Assembly (NCBI RefSeq): GCF_901709675.1
Contig: NC_051105.1
Location: 9,720,604 to 9,784,603 of the forward strand
Source: Syngnathus acus
Taxonomy: Eukaryota; Chordata; Actinopteri; Syngnathiformes; Syngnathidae
Length of the DNA stretch: 64,000 nucleotides
Direction of reading: 5' to 3'
This document shows positions 37,537-53,083 of this stretch, in pieces (positions within the stretch are counted from its first letter, which is position 1; each line of letters opens with the position of its first letter). The translations under genes were made by a program, and so were the position numbers. Below the pieces are notes generated by a model. That model made no database searches. It was given only the letters and a program-made list of their open reading frames with translations, and had not been told where the DNA came from.

Positions 37537-40500
37537 ATGGCTTCCCTTTTCAAGAAGAAGAAGACTGTCGACGGTAAGTTTGTTTTGGGGCACAAGCTAA
37601 GCTAAGTTGTGTTGTTAGCCCGAGACTGTATCAGTGTTGCGTCCATACCTCATAAGTTCGGCTTCCAATTGAACCCGTTTGACTTGTTTCAGATGTTCCA
37701 TGAGTCACTGGACACATTGTCACTCTCAGCATTGTATCAGTAGTTCCCATGAGATTTACATTTGGAAGATAATAATGGTCGTGCGGAAATAGCTACGAAT
37801 GTCATTTTAGGGTGTATTTAAAAAGCCTGAAAAATGTCAAAATGTACTTTTCAATGTAAACTATGAATAAATTGGTCTTCTCGCGATTTGTAAATAGAAC
37901 ACCATTTGGTTAACCTTACAACTTTCACATTAATGTTTTACTTGAAATTATATTAAACAGATGTTTGTCAGTCTGTCGATATCGATCGATGTCGACCGAT
38001 ATCGATCGATCTATCTGACGTCTGCTATTATGAACCTACGTTCATTTTAGTCTGTACAGTGATCCATTTGTGTTGAAAAATAGCTCAGTTGATTATATAT
38101 AGAGTTGTCAAAATTCTGAGTGGTCTCTCAATCTCCAAAGTATTTTCCTCAGGCTGATAATCAAGCATGATAAGGTCAAAAGGCAGCCACTATCAAAAAG
38201 AATTAATAATTCAATCCATAGTTAATTGTGATTAGGTAGAGGGCACGATGAGGATGGCAGAACAAATGGCATATAAATCTTGATGTACACTGTACTAGAT
38301 CTTTTTGTTGAGAGAAAAAAAAAGGGAGAAAAACACAAAATTGCATGTTAAGGCGACCGACCTTCTCCTCTTCCTAGTTTCACTCATCCATGTTTGGTTC
38401 TTACCATCGTCTTGGTGTTAGCAAGCCAATATCGCATCTTCTGGGATTCCGCTTGGGCAAAATCCACCAAGTGTTCCTTACTTGCTCTTGTCTCGCATCA
38501 ATATTATCTAGCCTTGGGTTGAAATTGCATTGTGGTTATTAGGTGATTGGAAAAATAAAGGTTGGGGGGGTTGATCACTTGTATTTGTCGGACGATATCC
38601 CTCCCACTCGAATACGTACTCGCTGCGTCACTTTGTACGTATTCACGTTTGGCTCTCGCAAGTGGTCCGACGCGACGTGACGTGGATCCATCGAATCCAA
38701 GAGAACTTTCTGTTCCATAAAACGGATTTCTTGTCGCTTCTGGAAATCTCCCTCCCCTTTTTCTCACATAGGAGCTCGTTGAAGTCTCTACTCTGCTCAT
38801 TCTACATTTTCCCTTTTTTTCCTCCGGTGATTTAAAGGAGCGTAACAGAAACAACTCTTGTAGAACATGGATGTATATTTAAAAATATTTTTTATTATTA
38901 GGGATGTGAATACATTTACTTTTCATTTATAGACTATTTTCTTTACTGTATTGTATCTATTTTGGACATTTATTTGTATTTAATTTTTTTTGTTTTTTTT
39001 AGGAAATGAATGTATGGAAAAATATTTATATTTGTACTGAGGTTTTAAGTGCGCGTTAGCGCACCCTATTGGCTTGCTTACACAAATCGTTTGTTGATTT
39101 ATGCTCATCCATTATCTCACATGATACCACTTAGCGATAGCGTGGGAGTCAGAAAGCTGACTAAGTAGCAATACGAGCTGTCTGGCGTGTGGTGGGAAGC
39201 ACGGACACGCTGCTCACTATTAAAATAACGTCAAAATTTTTTTTTTTTTTCTGTCTTCCCTAAGATGTCATCAAGGAACAGTCGAGAGAGTTACGCGGCA
39301 CCCAGAGACAGATCACAAGAGACAGAACAGCTCTGGAGAGGCAAGAGAAGCAATTGGTGAGACTCCAACATGCACAAAAATAGGGAGTTTGATTTTTTTG
39401 CATTTATTCCGACATCTTGCATCAAATCCTACCATGACCCCCTTCCTTGCTTTCGAGACATGCAGGGACATTTTCCACTGCAGGGATTATGTCTGTCGGA
39501 CTAATGGATCTCAATTAATAGACATGATGGATCTGCCACGGTGGCTTTGCCACAGGCAAAACATGCAACCGGTTCTCTTCATCTCATATCCACATTCGTG
39601 TGTTTGCACAAAAAACACACAAGGTTTCCTCTCGCTGCCAGATGAAAGAAACAAATCGCATACTCTCGCCTCTGTTGTATTAAGTAAATATCATACGGGA
39701 CATAATTACCTCCTCCGGGGGGGACAAGGTTTTAATTTCACATTTGCGCTAATTAGGGGAGTTTTTGAACCTCAGTGGCATGTTCCAAATAGGAGAAACT
39801 TGGTGCTAAGAGGTGGATATGACCTACATTTGCAGTTTAGCCCGGAGTACTTGCATACTCTTGCACTTTCTTCAGCAAAAAAGCACAAATTGCAAAATCT
39901 ATTTCCCCCCCTGAATGGAATAACATTTTTAATTTAAGTTTTTTCTGTAGGTGGAGCCCACTAAATCAGACTGTTGTAGAAAATGTATTCATATTATATT
40001 ATATTATGTTATGTTATATTATATCAAAAAAGGAAGAATAGATGTGAAATAATTGATGGTTTTACTTCATATCATTTTCAGTTTATCTTAAAGGTTGTCC
40101 TGCATAAGCTTGAGCAAATTGACCGTGGCAGCAAGACATTGTCCAGCCGCTCTTCAGGCATCTGTCTGCCTTTCAGCCTGACAGTTGTTGGCCAAGCCTC
40201 CGCGACATTTCCACTCACTACAACTGTATTTGTTTGAAATGGATGCTGCAGAGCAGACATTACGATAATCACCGTCTGCCTCTGTACTCCTCACTCCAAA
40301 TTTTATTTTCACACAGCAGGTCTGACACTAATGCAGCACATAGTGTGGTGCCCGGGTGAGCCAAGTTCTAGTCATGAATAATTAATTATTTCCGATAAAG
40401 ATGCTTACAGCGCACACATGAAATAAACAAGGATGTTCAGAGGCTCGGCTTGCTTCCTCTTAACCCGGAGCTTCTCTGTTGTCTCCTGGGAAGTGTACAA

Positions 40501-42212
40501 CCACAATCTCCATGCCTGTGGGCGGTAACGTATATTCAGATGTTTACCAAAGCTAAAAGCGTGCATTTGCTCGCCACTGAATGTGGCCTAAACCACATTG
40601 GCTTTGGTTCTAATGTCTATATTTGTACACAGAGTGATTCTCTTGGGAGCTCTGTGGGTATCTTTGTTGGTTTATCGATTCTTGGTCGCGTGGAAATAGA
40701 CTTCAGGTTGATGAATTGCTTGGATTGGAGATGGATGATTGTTACTACAAGATGATGACTGGCGACATTTTCCACTTCGATTCTCCAGGAAGCAGAGATA
40801 AAAAAAATGGCCAAGAGTGGCAACCGGGAGGCATGTAAAATCCTTGCTAAGCAGTTGGTCCAGCTGAGGAAACAGAAGAACCGCACGTACGCCGTCAGCT
40901 CCAAAGTCACCTCCATGAATACGCAGACCAAGCTCATGAACTCCCAAATGAAGATGGCCGGGGCCATGTCTTCCACCGCAAAGGTATTCTCCTCAACATG
41001 ACACCTTGGAAATCAAATCAGAGTGTGAATTCTGTGAAGCTGAATCGCAGCTTTGCCAATGAAGCGCGAAGGGAACAAAGAGCCCAGAAGCCATTTGCTC
41101 ATTTCCAAGTCAAACCATTGTAAACACACAGGTCAGCTATAATTAAGCCCTCCAATTAATGAGGCGTGATCGTGAATTGGTTGAGTGTTTGCATCAAGTG
41201 GAGTTAGTCACCAGCACTGGATTTGCGACGCCACACATTTTGAACTAAAAGGCCGTTGTGAATAATATCTGCAGACAATGCAAGCCATCAACAAAAAGAT
41301 GGATCCTCAGAAGACGATGCAGATGATGCAAGATTTCCAGAAGGAGAACATGAAGATGGACATGACGGAGGAGATGAGTAAGGGCAATGCACACATGGGA
41401 AAAACATTAAACACAGGGGGCTGAAATTCAAATGCTGCCCGCTTGAGCAAAAAAAAAAAATTAAGAAAAAATGTGCTTGCTTGTTGTAAATTGTCTCAAC
41501 TAAAAGACGTCATTGTCCACGTCCTTCTCGTTTTAGTAAACGATACCTTGGATGACTTCTTGGATGAGTCTGGAGATGAAGAGGAATCTCAGGACATTGT
41601 CAACCAAGTTCTGGATGAGATTGGTATTGAGATCTCAGGAAAGGTAAGCAGCTCCAGAGTGAGCATCTTAGTGGCTGTCCAACGTGATATTTCACTCAAG
41701 CAAATTTTGATACAGTTAAATGATGGGACTGTGTAATAAAGATATTATTTTATCTGACCTTTTTTTGCCCATAAATTCAAATGTGATGTTAAACTGGGGA
41801 ATCTTTGAGATTCCAAAAAATAAAGTATTAAAAATAGCTACTGCATGGTGGAGCTGAGCCATGCGTCGGGCTCCCTCTAGCGGTTGTAAAAGGTATTGCA
41901 GCTCCTTAGCCATTATTGTGCAATAAGCAGGAGCACAGCTGTAGACCGGGAGGGGACATGAATTTCCCAAGCTGCCTCAGAATTGGCAAGTAGATAAGAA
42001 ATCATGACATGTCGTTAATTGCACCCGCCGGACAGGAAAAGCTGCCAGTAAGCATGTTTTCAGTTTCCGTGTCTCCATTTGTGTGTGCGCAGATGGTCCG
42101 AGCTCCGGCTGCAGGAAAGAACACCCCCGATGCCGCCGCCGCCTCGTCCAAACAACCTACCATGTCTGACGATGAAATCGAGAGACAGCTCCGCGCCCTC
42201 GGCGTGGACTAA
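37537..42212 (+). CDS. chmp2b: Charged multivesicular body protein 2B (CHMP2B), ESCRT-III subunit
   Basis: Cytosolic ESCRT-III subunit that polymerises on endosomal and other membranes to drive inward budding and scission, and is disassembled by VPS4. Six exons, all GT-AG and in phase: 37537-37573, 39265-39356, 40789-40983, 41275-41377, 41537-41643, 42093-42212 (217 aa; the human protein is 213). The protein starts MASLFKKKKTVDDVIKEQ, with one more lysine than I recall for human CHMP2B. Basic helices follow, with MAKSGNREACKILAKQLV and SSKVTSMNTQTKLMNSQMKM. The acidic part carries EEESQDIVNQVLDEIGIEI. The C-terminus SDDEIERQLRALGVD is the MIT-interacting motif that contacts VPS4. The protein is near full conservation, so it is probably intact and functional. 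It is convergent with pou1f1, with a hAT relic between them. Confidence 0.97.
37574..39264. other. chmp2b: chmp2b intron 1 (1.7 kb)
   Basis: Non-coding. Contains a palindrome-rich ATCGAT cluster (37977-38010) and T-rich tracts near 38980 and before the acceptor. Confidence 0.85.
37977..38010. repeat. Two 14-bp CGATATCGATCGAT repeats around a GTCGAC palindrome
   Basis: CGATATCGATCGAT at 37977-37990 and again at 37997-38010, separated by GTCGAC. Every sub-unit is itself partly palindromic and CpG-containing, which is odd in an AT-rich intron. Confidence 0.8.
39357..40788. other. chmp2b: chmp2b intron 2 (1.4 kb)
   Basis: Non-coding by its splice context. It holds a 182-residue open frame (39389-39937, +) that matches no family I know, and an AT-rich patch (about 39993-40025). 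Confidence 0.8.
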
Positions 42213-43260
42213 CAGCTTCTGATCTCTTTCATATGGCGACTGACGCACTGACTTTGACACAGGTTAAATGGTTACACACACACACTGACACGCATCGACA
42301 GACATTTTACCGTTTTGTCGATTGCTCTACTTCTACTCAAATATTTATTACGACATTAGAGAGCTGGCTGAACGATCTGCGCTCGACTGGAAAAAAGCCG
42401 GATGCCGCCTGCACTCTTGTTCACAGTGCAGCTCGTTTTCTTCGGAAGGGCTGCAGCGCATACTTATGCAAATCATCTTCTATCTTTGCTGAAACTTGAC
42501 TCTATACAAAATCATATACTACATATTTCTTTGCTTCCAATTAGTCGTATTCCTTTTTTGGGAGTGTAAAATGCACACAATGAGTGAAGCCTCACAGGTT
42601 GAAACCTCAGCTTCACATTAAAGTAATTGGTGAATCAACTCTGTACAGATTGTGACACTTTTGACTATTGGTACTAACTGAAGATGTTGCTGTTTGCTGT
42701 AGAGCATTCTATGCTAATTGAGGAGGGGTTTTTTTTTTAGGAGGGGGGGTTCTCTTGGTTGGTCTTTATCTTCTTGTATAAATCACACAAGTTCTTCAGG
42801 GATTGCAGGTTGCCGCCTGTCCTGCCATCTCGCTTCCCTTTTAGCTGCTGTGCAGTTATGCATTTTCATTGTTTTTTTTGACGAGCTGCCTGTTGTCCAA
42901 AACACACACACACACACTGCAAAGAGATTGTCACTGTGATAACAGAGGTGTTCCTGCTCATTATGATCTTTGAGTGACCATGAGTAACACGGAAACATTT
43001 CTCTTCTGTCTTAGGGCATTTTTTTGCTTTGTTACGTTTCCCTAGATTTTTTTTTTTTTTTTTGCATGTATCTCTCATGCACAACAAACGAGTTTAATAA
43101 TTCAGTCATACATTTGTAAACATCTTTGAGAAGATTCATTGAGCAAAAACATCTTTGAACTTTCGATTGCTTGGGAGGTTTTATTTTGTGTGTATGTGCA
43201 CTTGTTTCCTTAATTACTGGACTGTGTAAATGGGATTTTATAAGTAATAAAATTTCTTCT
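42213..43260 (+). other. chmp2b: chmp2b 3' untranslated region (inferred)
   Basis: Non-coding sequence from the stop codon to an AATAAA at 43246-43251, with A/T runs and a short CA run near 42905. No alternative coding frame is recognised. Confidence 0.6.
43246..43251 (+). terminator. chmp2b: AATAAA poly(A) signal of chmp2b
   Basis: AATAAA in AGTAATAAAATTTC, followed within about 25 bp by the GT-rich stretch CTTGTTGGTTT, as expected for a cleavage site. Confidence 0.7.
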
Positions 43261-43336
43261 GGTACAACTTGTTGGTTTACTTATTGATGGAGAGATAAAA
43301 TTGAAATATGGGGTTAGCTTTATGTATTATGTAGCT

Positions 43337-44067
43337 CAGGCCTGCATGCAGCTCTTTTACGTTCATATCAACATTTGTGTTGGGCAAACTAGTGTAAATT
43401 TCGCTCTCAAAATGGCAGGGAGAAAAATCACAGCGAAACGAAAACAAGAAGATGAACACAGGACGTTTTTAACAGAGTGGGAAAGTTTCATTTTTTTTGT
43501 TAAACGTAATGGCAAGCCATTCTGCCTGACATGTCAGATGTCAATAGCGCATTTCAAATCTTCAGCGCCACTTCAGCTCACTCCATGCTAACACCGATAA
43601 CGATTTTCCAAAAGGGACTGAATTTTGCAAGTTGGACACTTAGAAAAGTCATGCAGAAAAACAGGACCAGTTTTTCCAAAAAATTACGAACCACTCAGAG
43701 ACTGTCACGCTTGCATCATATCAACTGGGTTGGAACATTGCACGGGCTAAAAAGCCATGCAACGAAGGGGAGTTCGCCAGAAGTCGCACTAAGCAACATG
43801 CAAAGTAAGTGAAAAAACGCTATTGTAAATTATGTTTTTATTTGTGGACTTTGTTGAACTGAGAGTTTGTGTGTCAGAGACAGTGCACGCAATGTTCATT
43901 GTTGAAAATGACTGGCCTGTGGTCTTAGTACTGTTGGAGTCAATTTCTGTCAATTTAAAGGATATAATGATGATATGGAGTGACGTTCATGTGTGCCCAT
44001 ATGTATGATTTGGCTCTTTGCGGTAACACGGTAAAAAAATGTGTCTCTGACTAGTTGGCCACGCCTG
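43337..44067. mobile_element. Decayed hAT-like DNA transposon with 8-bp target-site duplication
   Basis: The left end starts CAGGCCTGCATGCAG and the right end finishes GGCCACGCCTG, so the termini are short imperfect inverted repeats beginning CAGGC. The flanks are ATGTAGCT (43329-43336) and GTGTAGCT (44068-44075), an 8-bp duplication with one mismatch, as expected for hAT insertion. The 731-bp element contains the broken BED-finger/transposase-like fragment at 43412-43809. It lies about 85 bp past the chmp2b poly(A) signal. Confidence 0.6.
43412..43809 (+). pseudogene. Broken fragment of a BED-finger hAT-type transposase (GTF2IRD2/ZBED-like)
   Basis: From ATG 43412 the frame begins MAGRKITAKRKQ and then shows a BED-finger-like half site, NGKPFCLTCQMS. 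Near the SSAPLQ residues the reading shifts: the related sequence continues in another frame (HFSSLHANTDNDFPKGTE), then meets an in-frame stop (TAG), and afterwards resumes as NHSETVTLASYQLGWNIA and similar. This order is that of hAT-derived proteins such as the C-terminal part of GTF2IRD2 and its ZBED relatives, as I know them. A frameshift, an internal stop and loss of the catalytic C-terminal portion mean it cannot encode an active transposase. Confidence 0.65.
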
Positions 44068-44147
44068 GTGTAGCTACATAGAAGATTTTAATCTATTTCA
44101 ATAGTAAGTAACAAGTTAAACTAAATAAAGTTTTGGGTTGTGACAGG

Positions 44148-44153
44148 TTTATT
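44148..44153 (-). terminator. pou1f1: Possible poly(A) signal of pou1f1
   Basis: AATAAA on the minus strand (TTTATT on the plus), about 0.7 kb past the pou1f1 stop and just outside the hAT relic. Other signals may be used; weak call. Confidence 0.3.
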
Positions 44154-44843
44154 CCTTATAAACTGTATCCACATCCGCTTTCAGAAGAAAAGACAATAAT
44201 TACAGTATGATTCTAATTATTGTAAAACAGCCGAAAAATAAAAATGTTCAATTTTAAAATTGTTACTCGTGCAGTGACAACTGTATAACGGCAGGGGGCG
44301 GAGTTGTCCCAGTTAGCTGGATTCAACTTGAACGTATTTTAAACGTGTGACCTGACTTCACATCAGTTCCGTAAAATAACTGCCAGTTTGGTAAATATCC
44401 TCTGGCTGTATTTATGAATTACAATGTATGACTTCACCAATTTGACACCAAAGCTCATTTTTTAGGTCCTTTTGTTGTTTCCTGTCAGCCACAAGTTTGC
44501 AGTACAGCAACTTGTGGAGTTAACACACTCCAATGACTTTAAATATACTAAACAATATCATATATTACATCTGAATATAAATAATGTGTTGTGCAGTACA
44601 ACTACTGTAAGTATAATTAGGGAAATAAAAATTGCATCTCAACTCACAAACAAATAGTAAGACATAATGTGAATTACAATTCTTGATGCTATAAAAATGA
44701 GATTTTTTTTCCCCCTTCTCTTTTCTGTTGAGCCACCCACACCTTTTGTGCTAAAACAACAACAACAACAAAATACATTAATTTTGCTTGGTTACAGACA
44801 AAACACTCAATATAAAGCAAAATATTATGAGTTCATCCATGAT

Positions 44844-47954
<3,111 letters not shown>

Positions 47955-48007
47955 TCGGCCTCTTTGCGTTGTCTGATACGGTCCACTTTGCTTAGGTCAT
48001 CACCCCC

Positions 48008-48020
48008 TTTATTAATTCAT
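48008..48020 (-). promoter_or_regulatory. pou1f1: Pit-1-like AT-rich site in pou1f1 5' region
   Basis: The minus strand reads ATGAATTAATAAA, close to the Pit-1 binding consensus (ATGNATA followed by A/T) but with one extra base. Pit-1 autoregulates its own gene in mammals, so a site 54-66 bp upstream of the ATG is plausible. Motif resemblance only. Confidence 0.3.
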
Positions 48021-48180
48021 TTTCACTCACAGCATTTTTCAACCCTCAACTTTTTTTTGAGGGTTCCTCACTTCTGTCGCGGGCTGCATTAAAATTAAAG
48101 CTGAGCTTGTCTTTTCTCTATCCCATCACCGGGTAAGTGAGCGTCTGTCACCCCCTGGAGACTTTGCATCCTCCTGTAGG

Positions 48181-48188
48181 TATTTATA
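48181..48188 (-). promoter_or_regulatory. pou1f1: Candidate TATA box of pou1f1 (TATAAATA)
   Basis: TATAAATA on the minus strand about 230 bp upstream of the ATG, beside a run of C on the plus strand. It would imply a 5' leader of roughly 200 nt. The alternative is a start nearer the TTAATAAAG at 48007-48015. Confidence 0.35.
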
Positions 48189-50382
48189 CACCCCCCCCAG
48201 GAGCTTCCACTAGTCCTCACTCCACCCCAGGAGGCCCCTTCTTTCACATCAACCAGCAGCTACCAATCCCATGCCACCTCTGTTATTGTGTTTTTCCGTC
48301 CCTGCCTTTGTGTTATCCGGTCTCCAAATCCAGGATTAAGGTACAGAGCGGCGTAGAAACCCGATCTGGCTCGACCCTCGCTTTCTATCCACCGGCGCTG
48401 CGTCCCACCTTTGATTAAAGGGTTCGCCTGTTGTGCCGTAGGGCGGCGGTGTCCAAAATAACAAATACCTGCTTTGATTTCAATTTCGTGATTTTTTTTT
48501 TTTTGGTTGGGGTATTTTGTGAGATTTTTTCGGATTGCATAAAATATGCCTTGGGTCAATCAAGGTTGGGAAACATTGTAATAACAATTACTAACAATTT
48601 AAAAAAATGAAGCACTGTTAAAGGAATTATTGTTTCCAATGCTCCACTCTACAGAGCCATTCGCTCGATATCCCCTCAGTTGAAGATGTCACAACTCGAA
48701 CTCTTCATCTCCTTCCTAACTGAGCAGAATGCCTCGGCGGTGTTTGGCCTGCCCCCCCCGACAAGTGTCTGATGTTTTGACAGCGGGCGATAGAGAAACT
48801 GCTACCACTTTGTGCCTGTTCGGAATTCTCCGCCGCTGTTTTCTCAGCGTGATATATTCTCCTTGACAAGGTCCTCTCCACACACACAACGCACAAGGCA
48901 TCATGCAGAGCAGCCGTGACCTTATGACACTATTTTCTTTGTGAGAGCCAGGGATGAAAATGGAGCGCTGCATTATGGCTCCCTGCTATTTGACATAGTG
49001 ATGATTTGGACAAAGCCAAAATCGAGAATGATTACAAACACGGCAAATATTGATTCAGGTAAACAAGATCGAACGTGGTCGTAGAGTTGCGGGGGAATTG
49101 GAGATGATGTCATCTCAAAGATCTAACCTTAACCCCAACATAAGAATTCAGACATGATGATATCGCACCAAAATGTTTTATTAATATGGAGGGATGTGGA
49201 GATAAAAAAAAAAAAGTGCAACCGCACATGCTGCGTTGCATTAAAATCCGTGTTAAAGCACTTCTTCCTGGCAGCGAGGAGGCCATTATCCCTGTAGAGC
49301 TTAATTAGCTGCCGCAACAGAAGAAAAGTGAATCACTGATAATGCACGTCCCCTCGGGGCCACGACCTTGGGATCTGCTGCCGAGCGCATCACTCCGAAA
49401 AGGTCTGGAAAAAAAAAACCTCCCAGGTAAAATGGAGCGTGAAGCGGGAAACACTTCTCGTTCCTCCTGTCACTTAGTTGCCGTGAATTGAGAACGTTCG
49501 ACTAAGCTTTTGGTTCATTATATAAAAGAGGTCACTTTGTCTGCTGCTCAAATTGGAGACATTTTTGCATACCAGTTTTGAAAAAAATGACCTCTTGAAA
49601 GGCCTATTGCTAAGTCTTGCTAGCTAATATGATTTTAGACCTCTAAATAAATGTATCTGGAAAAGTCTTTTGTTTCTCGTACCCTTGCAGCCTTGCATGT
49701 ACGTGACAAAATCGCAGTGCAAAATGTATATATTATAAAAAATAAAATATAAATAAAATATATAATATATGATTGGAATAACCCAACAGATATAATAGGA
49801 CTGTGTTTAATGCAAATAAAAAAATTATGCAATGTGCAATTTACTGTGCTGCGGTCAAGCAGCTGGTGGAAGGCAGCTGGAAGGTTTGCGAGAAGTGCAA
49901 CAGTCTGCATCTCGAGGGAGCTTACTTGTTGCCTCCATTTGCATGACACCACAGCGGGGCGGATAAAAAACTAACTGGCATTCATTGTGCGGCAAGCTTC
50001 ACTTGTTTGCAGGCCGGGCTTATCCCAAGCGAGCCAATTATCTCAGAGTGAGCGGAAGAGAACGTTGCCTTTGTCTTCGTATGGTGTCCGTTTTGCGCTC
50101 ATTGCAGAGTGTTTGGGTTAAAACAGCGGGGACCCATCACCAAGGACAAAGGTTAAGCTAGGGAGCATGCCGGCCATGTGCTCGCTGTTGTGTCTGTATT
50201 TGTGGTTATCCGGCCCGGAGCTCTGCTTCACTATTGTTGATGGAGGTGGGCAGCAGGTGAAAAATAGCTTGTGGGTGGCGGGCATGATTCAACTTGCTTG
50301 AGCTCGCGATGCTAATTTTGGAGTTTGGAATGTTTTGCTGTGAGCTGAAACAACTCTGTGGCTTGAAACATGCTTTATATAC

Positions 50383-50572
50383 ATATTTATATATTAATAT
50401 TTATATATTTACATATTTATATTATATATATATATATTATATATATTATATTATATTATATATATATATTATATATTATATATTATATATTATATATTAT
50501 ATATTATATTTTATTTATATATATTTTATTATATTATTATATTATATTTATATTTATATTTATATTTATATT

Positions 50573-50630
<58 letters not shown>
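50383..50630. repeat. A/T-only tract with (TATAT)n and a long (AT)n run
   Basis: About 250 bp of almost pure A/T. It ends in about 25 perfect AT units (50578-50628), preceded by ATATT/TATAA-type variants. Its tyrosine/isoleucine frames are artefacts. Confidence 0.95.
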
Positions 50631-50631
<1 letters not shown>

Positions 50632-52299
50632 GGTACAACCACCAACTAGGTAACTACATTATCTACGTAAGTCGCATCTACTTTTAACACGAGTAACGTT
50701 CAGTCATCGCTTGCCATAATTGAACAGAGACAGAAATTGTGAAAAGGGATACTTGAAATATGTCCCAGTCTTCTTTCATTTCAGCCAACTACACCCACTC
50801 CAGTCAAAGATCATCCTTCTGGCTGCTGAAGCACGAATTATTTCTGTGCTCTGATACGTCTCATGCTTTTGCGGCGTCCTCTTGTAAATTGTTGCAAATT
50901 AAAAACAAGCCACTAAAATTGGCAAATTTTGATAACAGCAAAAATCTCAAAATAATTGCACCTGCTTATAAATGATTTGAACATAAGCCCTCGATAAATT
51001 GATTCTGCTCACCTCAAAATCTCACCAGTCATGCTACCTTTAATATTACTGGAGTCAGTTTGGCAAGTTAGAAAATATTTTCTATTCTTTTCTCTCATGC
51101 TGCTGTGAATCCATCCCCAATCTCTGGGGGAGGCGTTGCCTCACACTTTGCAAAACACTAGTGTGCATGGCACCTTGAGGGACAGTCAGGTTCCCGGGAG
51201 CTGTACTTTACTTACACAATATGTGCAGGCTTATATGTAAGGTAGCTGTTGGGCTGAAGGAAAAAAAAAGACGTGATTTCATACGCTAAACGGCAGGAGT
51301 GGATTGAAAGATTCTGAGACGTGCCTCGGAAGTGCAATTTTTCGCTCTGCTTTCTATTCCATGCCAAAGTCAGCTTAACATGGCATATTTTTTGCTGTGG
51401 TTATGATTGTAGATGTGATTTTTCACAATATGGCAATGCAGTGAGATACAAGGCTGCAAAAATGATGAATTGGTTTTAGCATGTTAAATAAATGAAAAGT
51501 GAAAAAAGGCCAAATGGTCGTATTTTCATCATTCATTCATTTTTCATTGTCATTTTTTTTCTGTATGTGGCCCCTGGAAGAAGAAGTTTGGAGAATGTAT
51601 CAACATTTAATAATAAAGCAGTCATTTGCTCGAGGACATATTTTTAAGAGCAGGAGAAATGGGAGCAAGCCAATGCGTAATGGCGTGGTGGAGACAATTT
51701 ATATGCTGTCATAATTTGAATGCAGATTCATATTGTAATTCTAATTTCCACATGTCTGCAAATTCTGCTTTCCAAAGTGCACCGTCGAGTATCAGCTTTG
51801 GGCATCGCTGGTTTCATATTGGCAGTCCACTCACGTTTTCACTTTCAACTCATCGAGTACAGGAGCTTGCATGGTGTGTGGCCCTGCACTCACACGGTCA
51901 CCACGGAATATGTCAATGTTGGTAACCGCTGTTCTTAAAAGTCTCAGATGAAAATTAATCCATTCTGCCAGTAACGCAATCAACTGTAGATGAATACAAA
52001 TTGTACAAAAAAAAAAAAGTGAGGAGCTTGCATCAATGTCGATGGTGGTGGAGAGCTAAAGGCTCCAAAGCAGCATCATACAAAAAAAAACAAAAAAACG
52101 ATCAAGAATCAAAACAAAGTCAAAGCTCTTCTGGTAACCCCATTACATGAGAGACTCAAGGTGCCAAAATAAAGGCCACTAATCCAACCTGCAGTGGGAA
52201 CAGAGCAGGGTGACACCTTCTCACAGGTATCATCTTTGTTAGTACAGTCCATGGGATGTCACAAAATTTCACAAAATAAAAGCTTCACACCATTTCATT

Positions 52300-52388
52300 A
52301 TATATATATTATATATTTATTTTTATTATTTTTTTAAATTTTACATATATATATGTATATATATATATATATATTTTTTTTTTTTTAA
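52300..52388. repeat. A/T-rich simple repeat
   Basis: (TA)n mixed with T runs, TATATATATT-type sequence. Confidence 0.85.
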
Positions 52389-52963
52389 AGCACCTGGCCA
52401 AGCTTCATCCAGCACCGCCAACACTCATATTAAATCCACCGCTCAAAGTATCCCTTCTGAATGTACACTTATAAAACTCCCATATGACAAACTAACAAAA
52501 ATCAAGTCAGTTATAAACAAATATAAACTGTCTCCTTTCTGCTCTTGGTAAACTCGCTGTAGGCCAACCATATGGTGGGAACACAGCCGGGTGAAACATT
52601 CTCACAGGTATCACATCCATACATACAAGGACGATGTACCAGGTGGACATTTAGTGTGTGTGTGTGTGGTGTGTGTGCATGTGTGTTAAGAGAGAATGGC
52701 TCGGTCCCTACAACACTTCCGTTTGCAATATAGAAAGAACCGGCATGCTTTTAATTGCTTGCTCATTTGCATTGTACCAGATTTTAATTAGACTGTCCAG
52801 GATGTAACATGCATATTTAGTCATTCCCTTAAAACAGAGAAGAGAAGATGCAGATATCAGTAGCTGGGTTACAACATTCCTAACTGGGACCCAAAAGGAA
52901 GGGAAACCATGAAACTGACCTTTGACCTCCGTGCAACCGATAAGGGTCGTGACTCAGAAAACA

Positions 52964-53083
52964 TTACCGTAAAGTTCGGACTATAAGCCGCGACTTTTTT
53001 CGCAAATTTTGAACCCGGAATCACGGGTTTTAGCTGGTGCGGTTTATAGTCCGGTGCGACTTATAGTCTGAAAATTACGGTAA
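52964..53083. mobile_element. Palindromic MITE-like element, 120 bp
   Basis: The left arm TTACCGTAAAGTTCGGACTA and the inverse of the right arm TTACCGTAATTTTCAGACTA match over at least 20 bp with three differences, and both continue TAAG. The interior repeats the theme GGACTATAAGCCGCGAC and CGGTTTATAGTCCGGTGCGA. The near-hairpin layout matches a repeat I recall as frequent in fish genomes. No coding capacity. Confidence 0.7.

Noticed and set aside
50294-50687. Tyrosine/isoleucine-rich frames of over 100 residues
   Set aside because: Products of the A/T-only tract.
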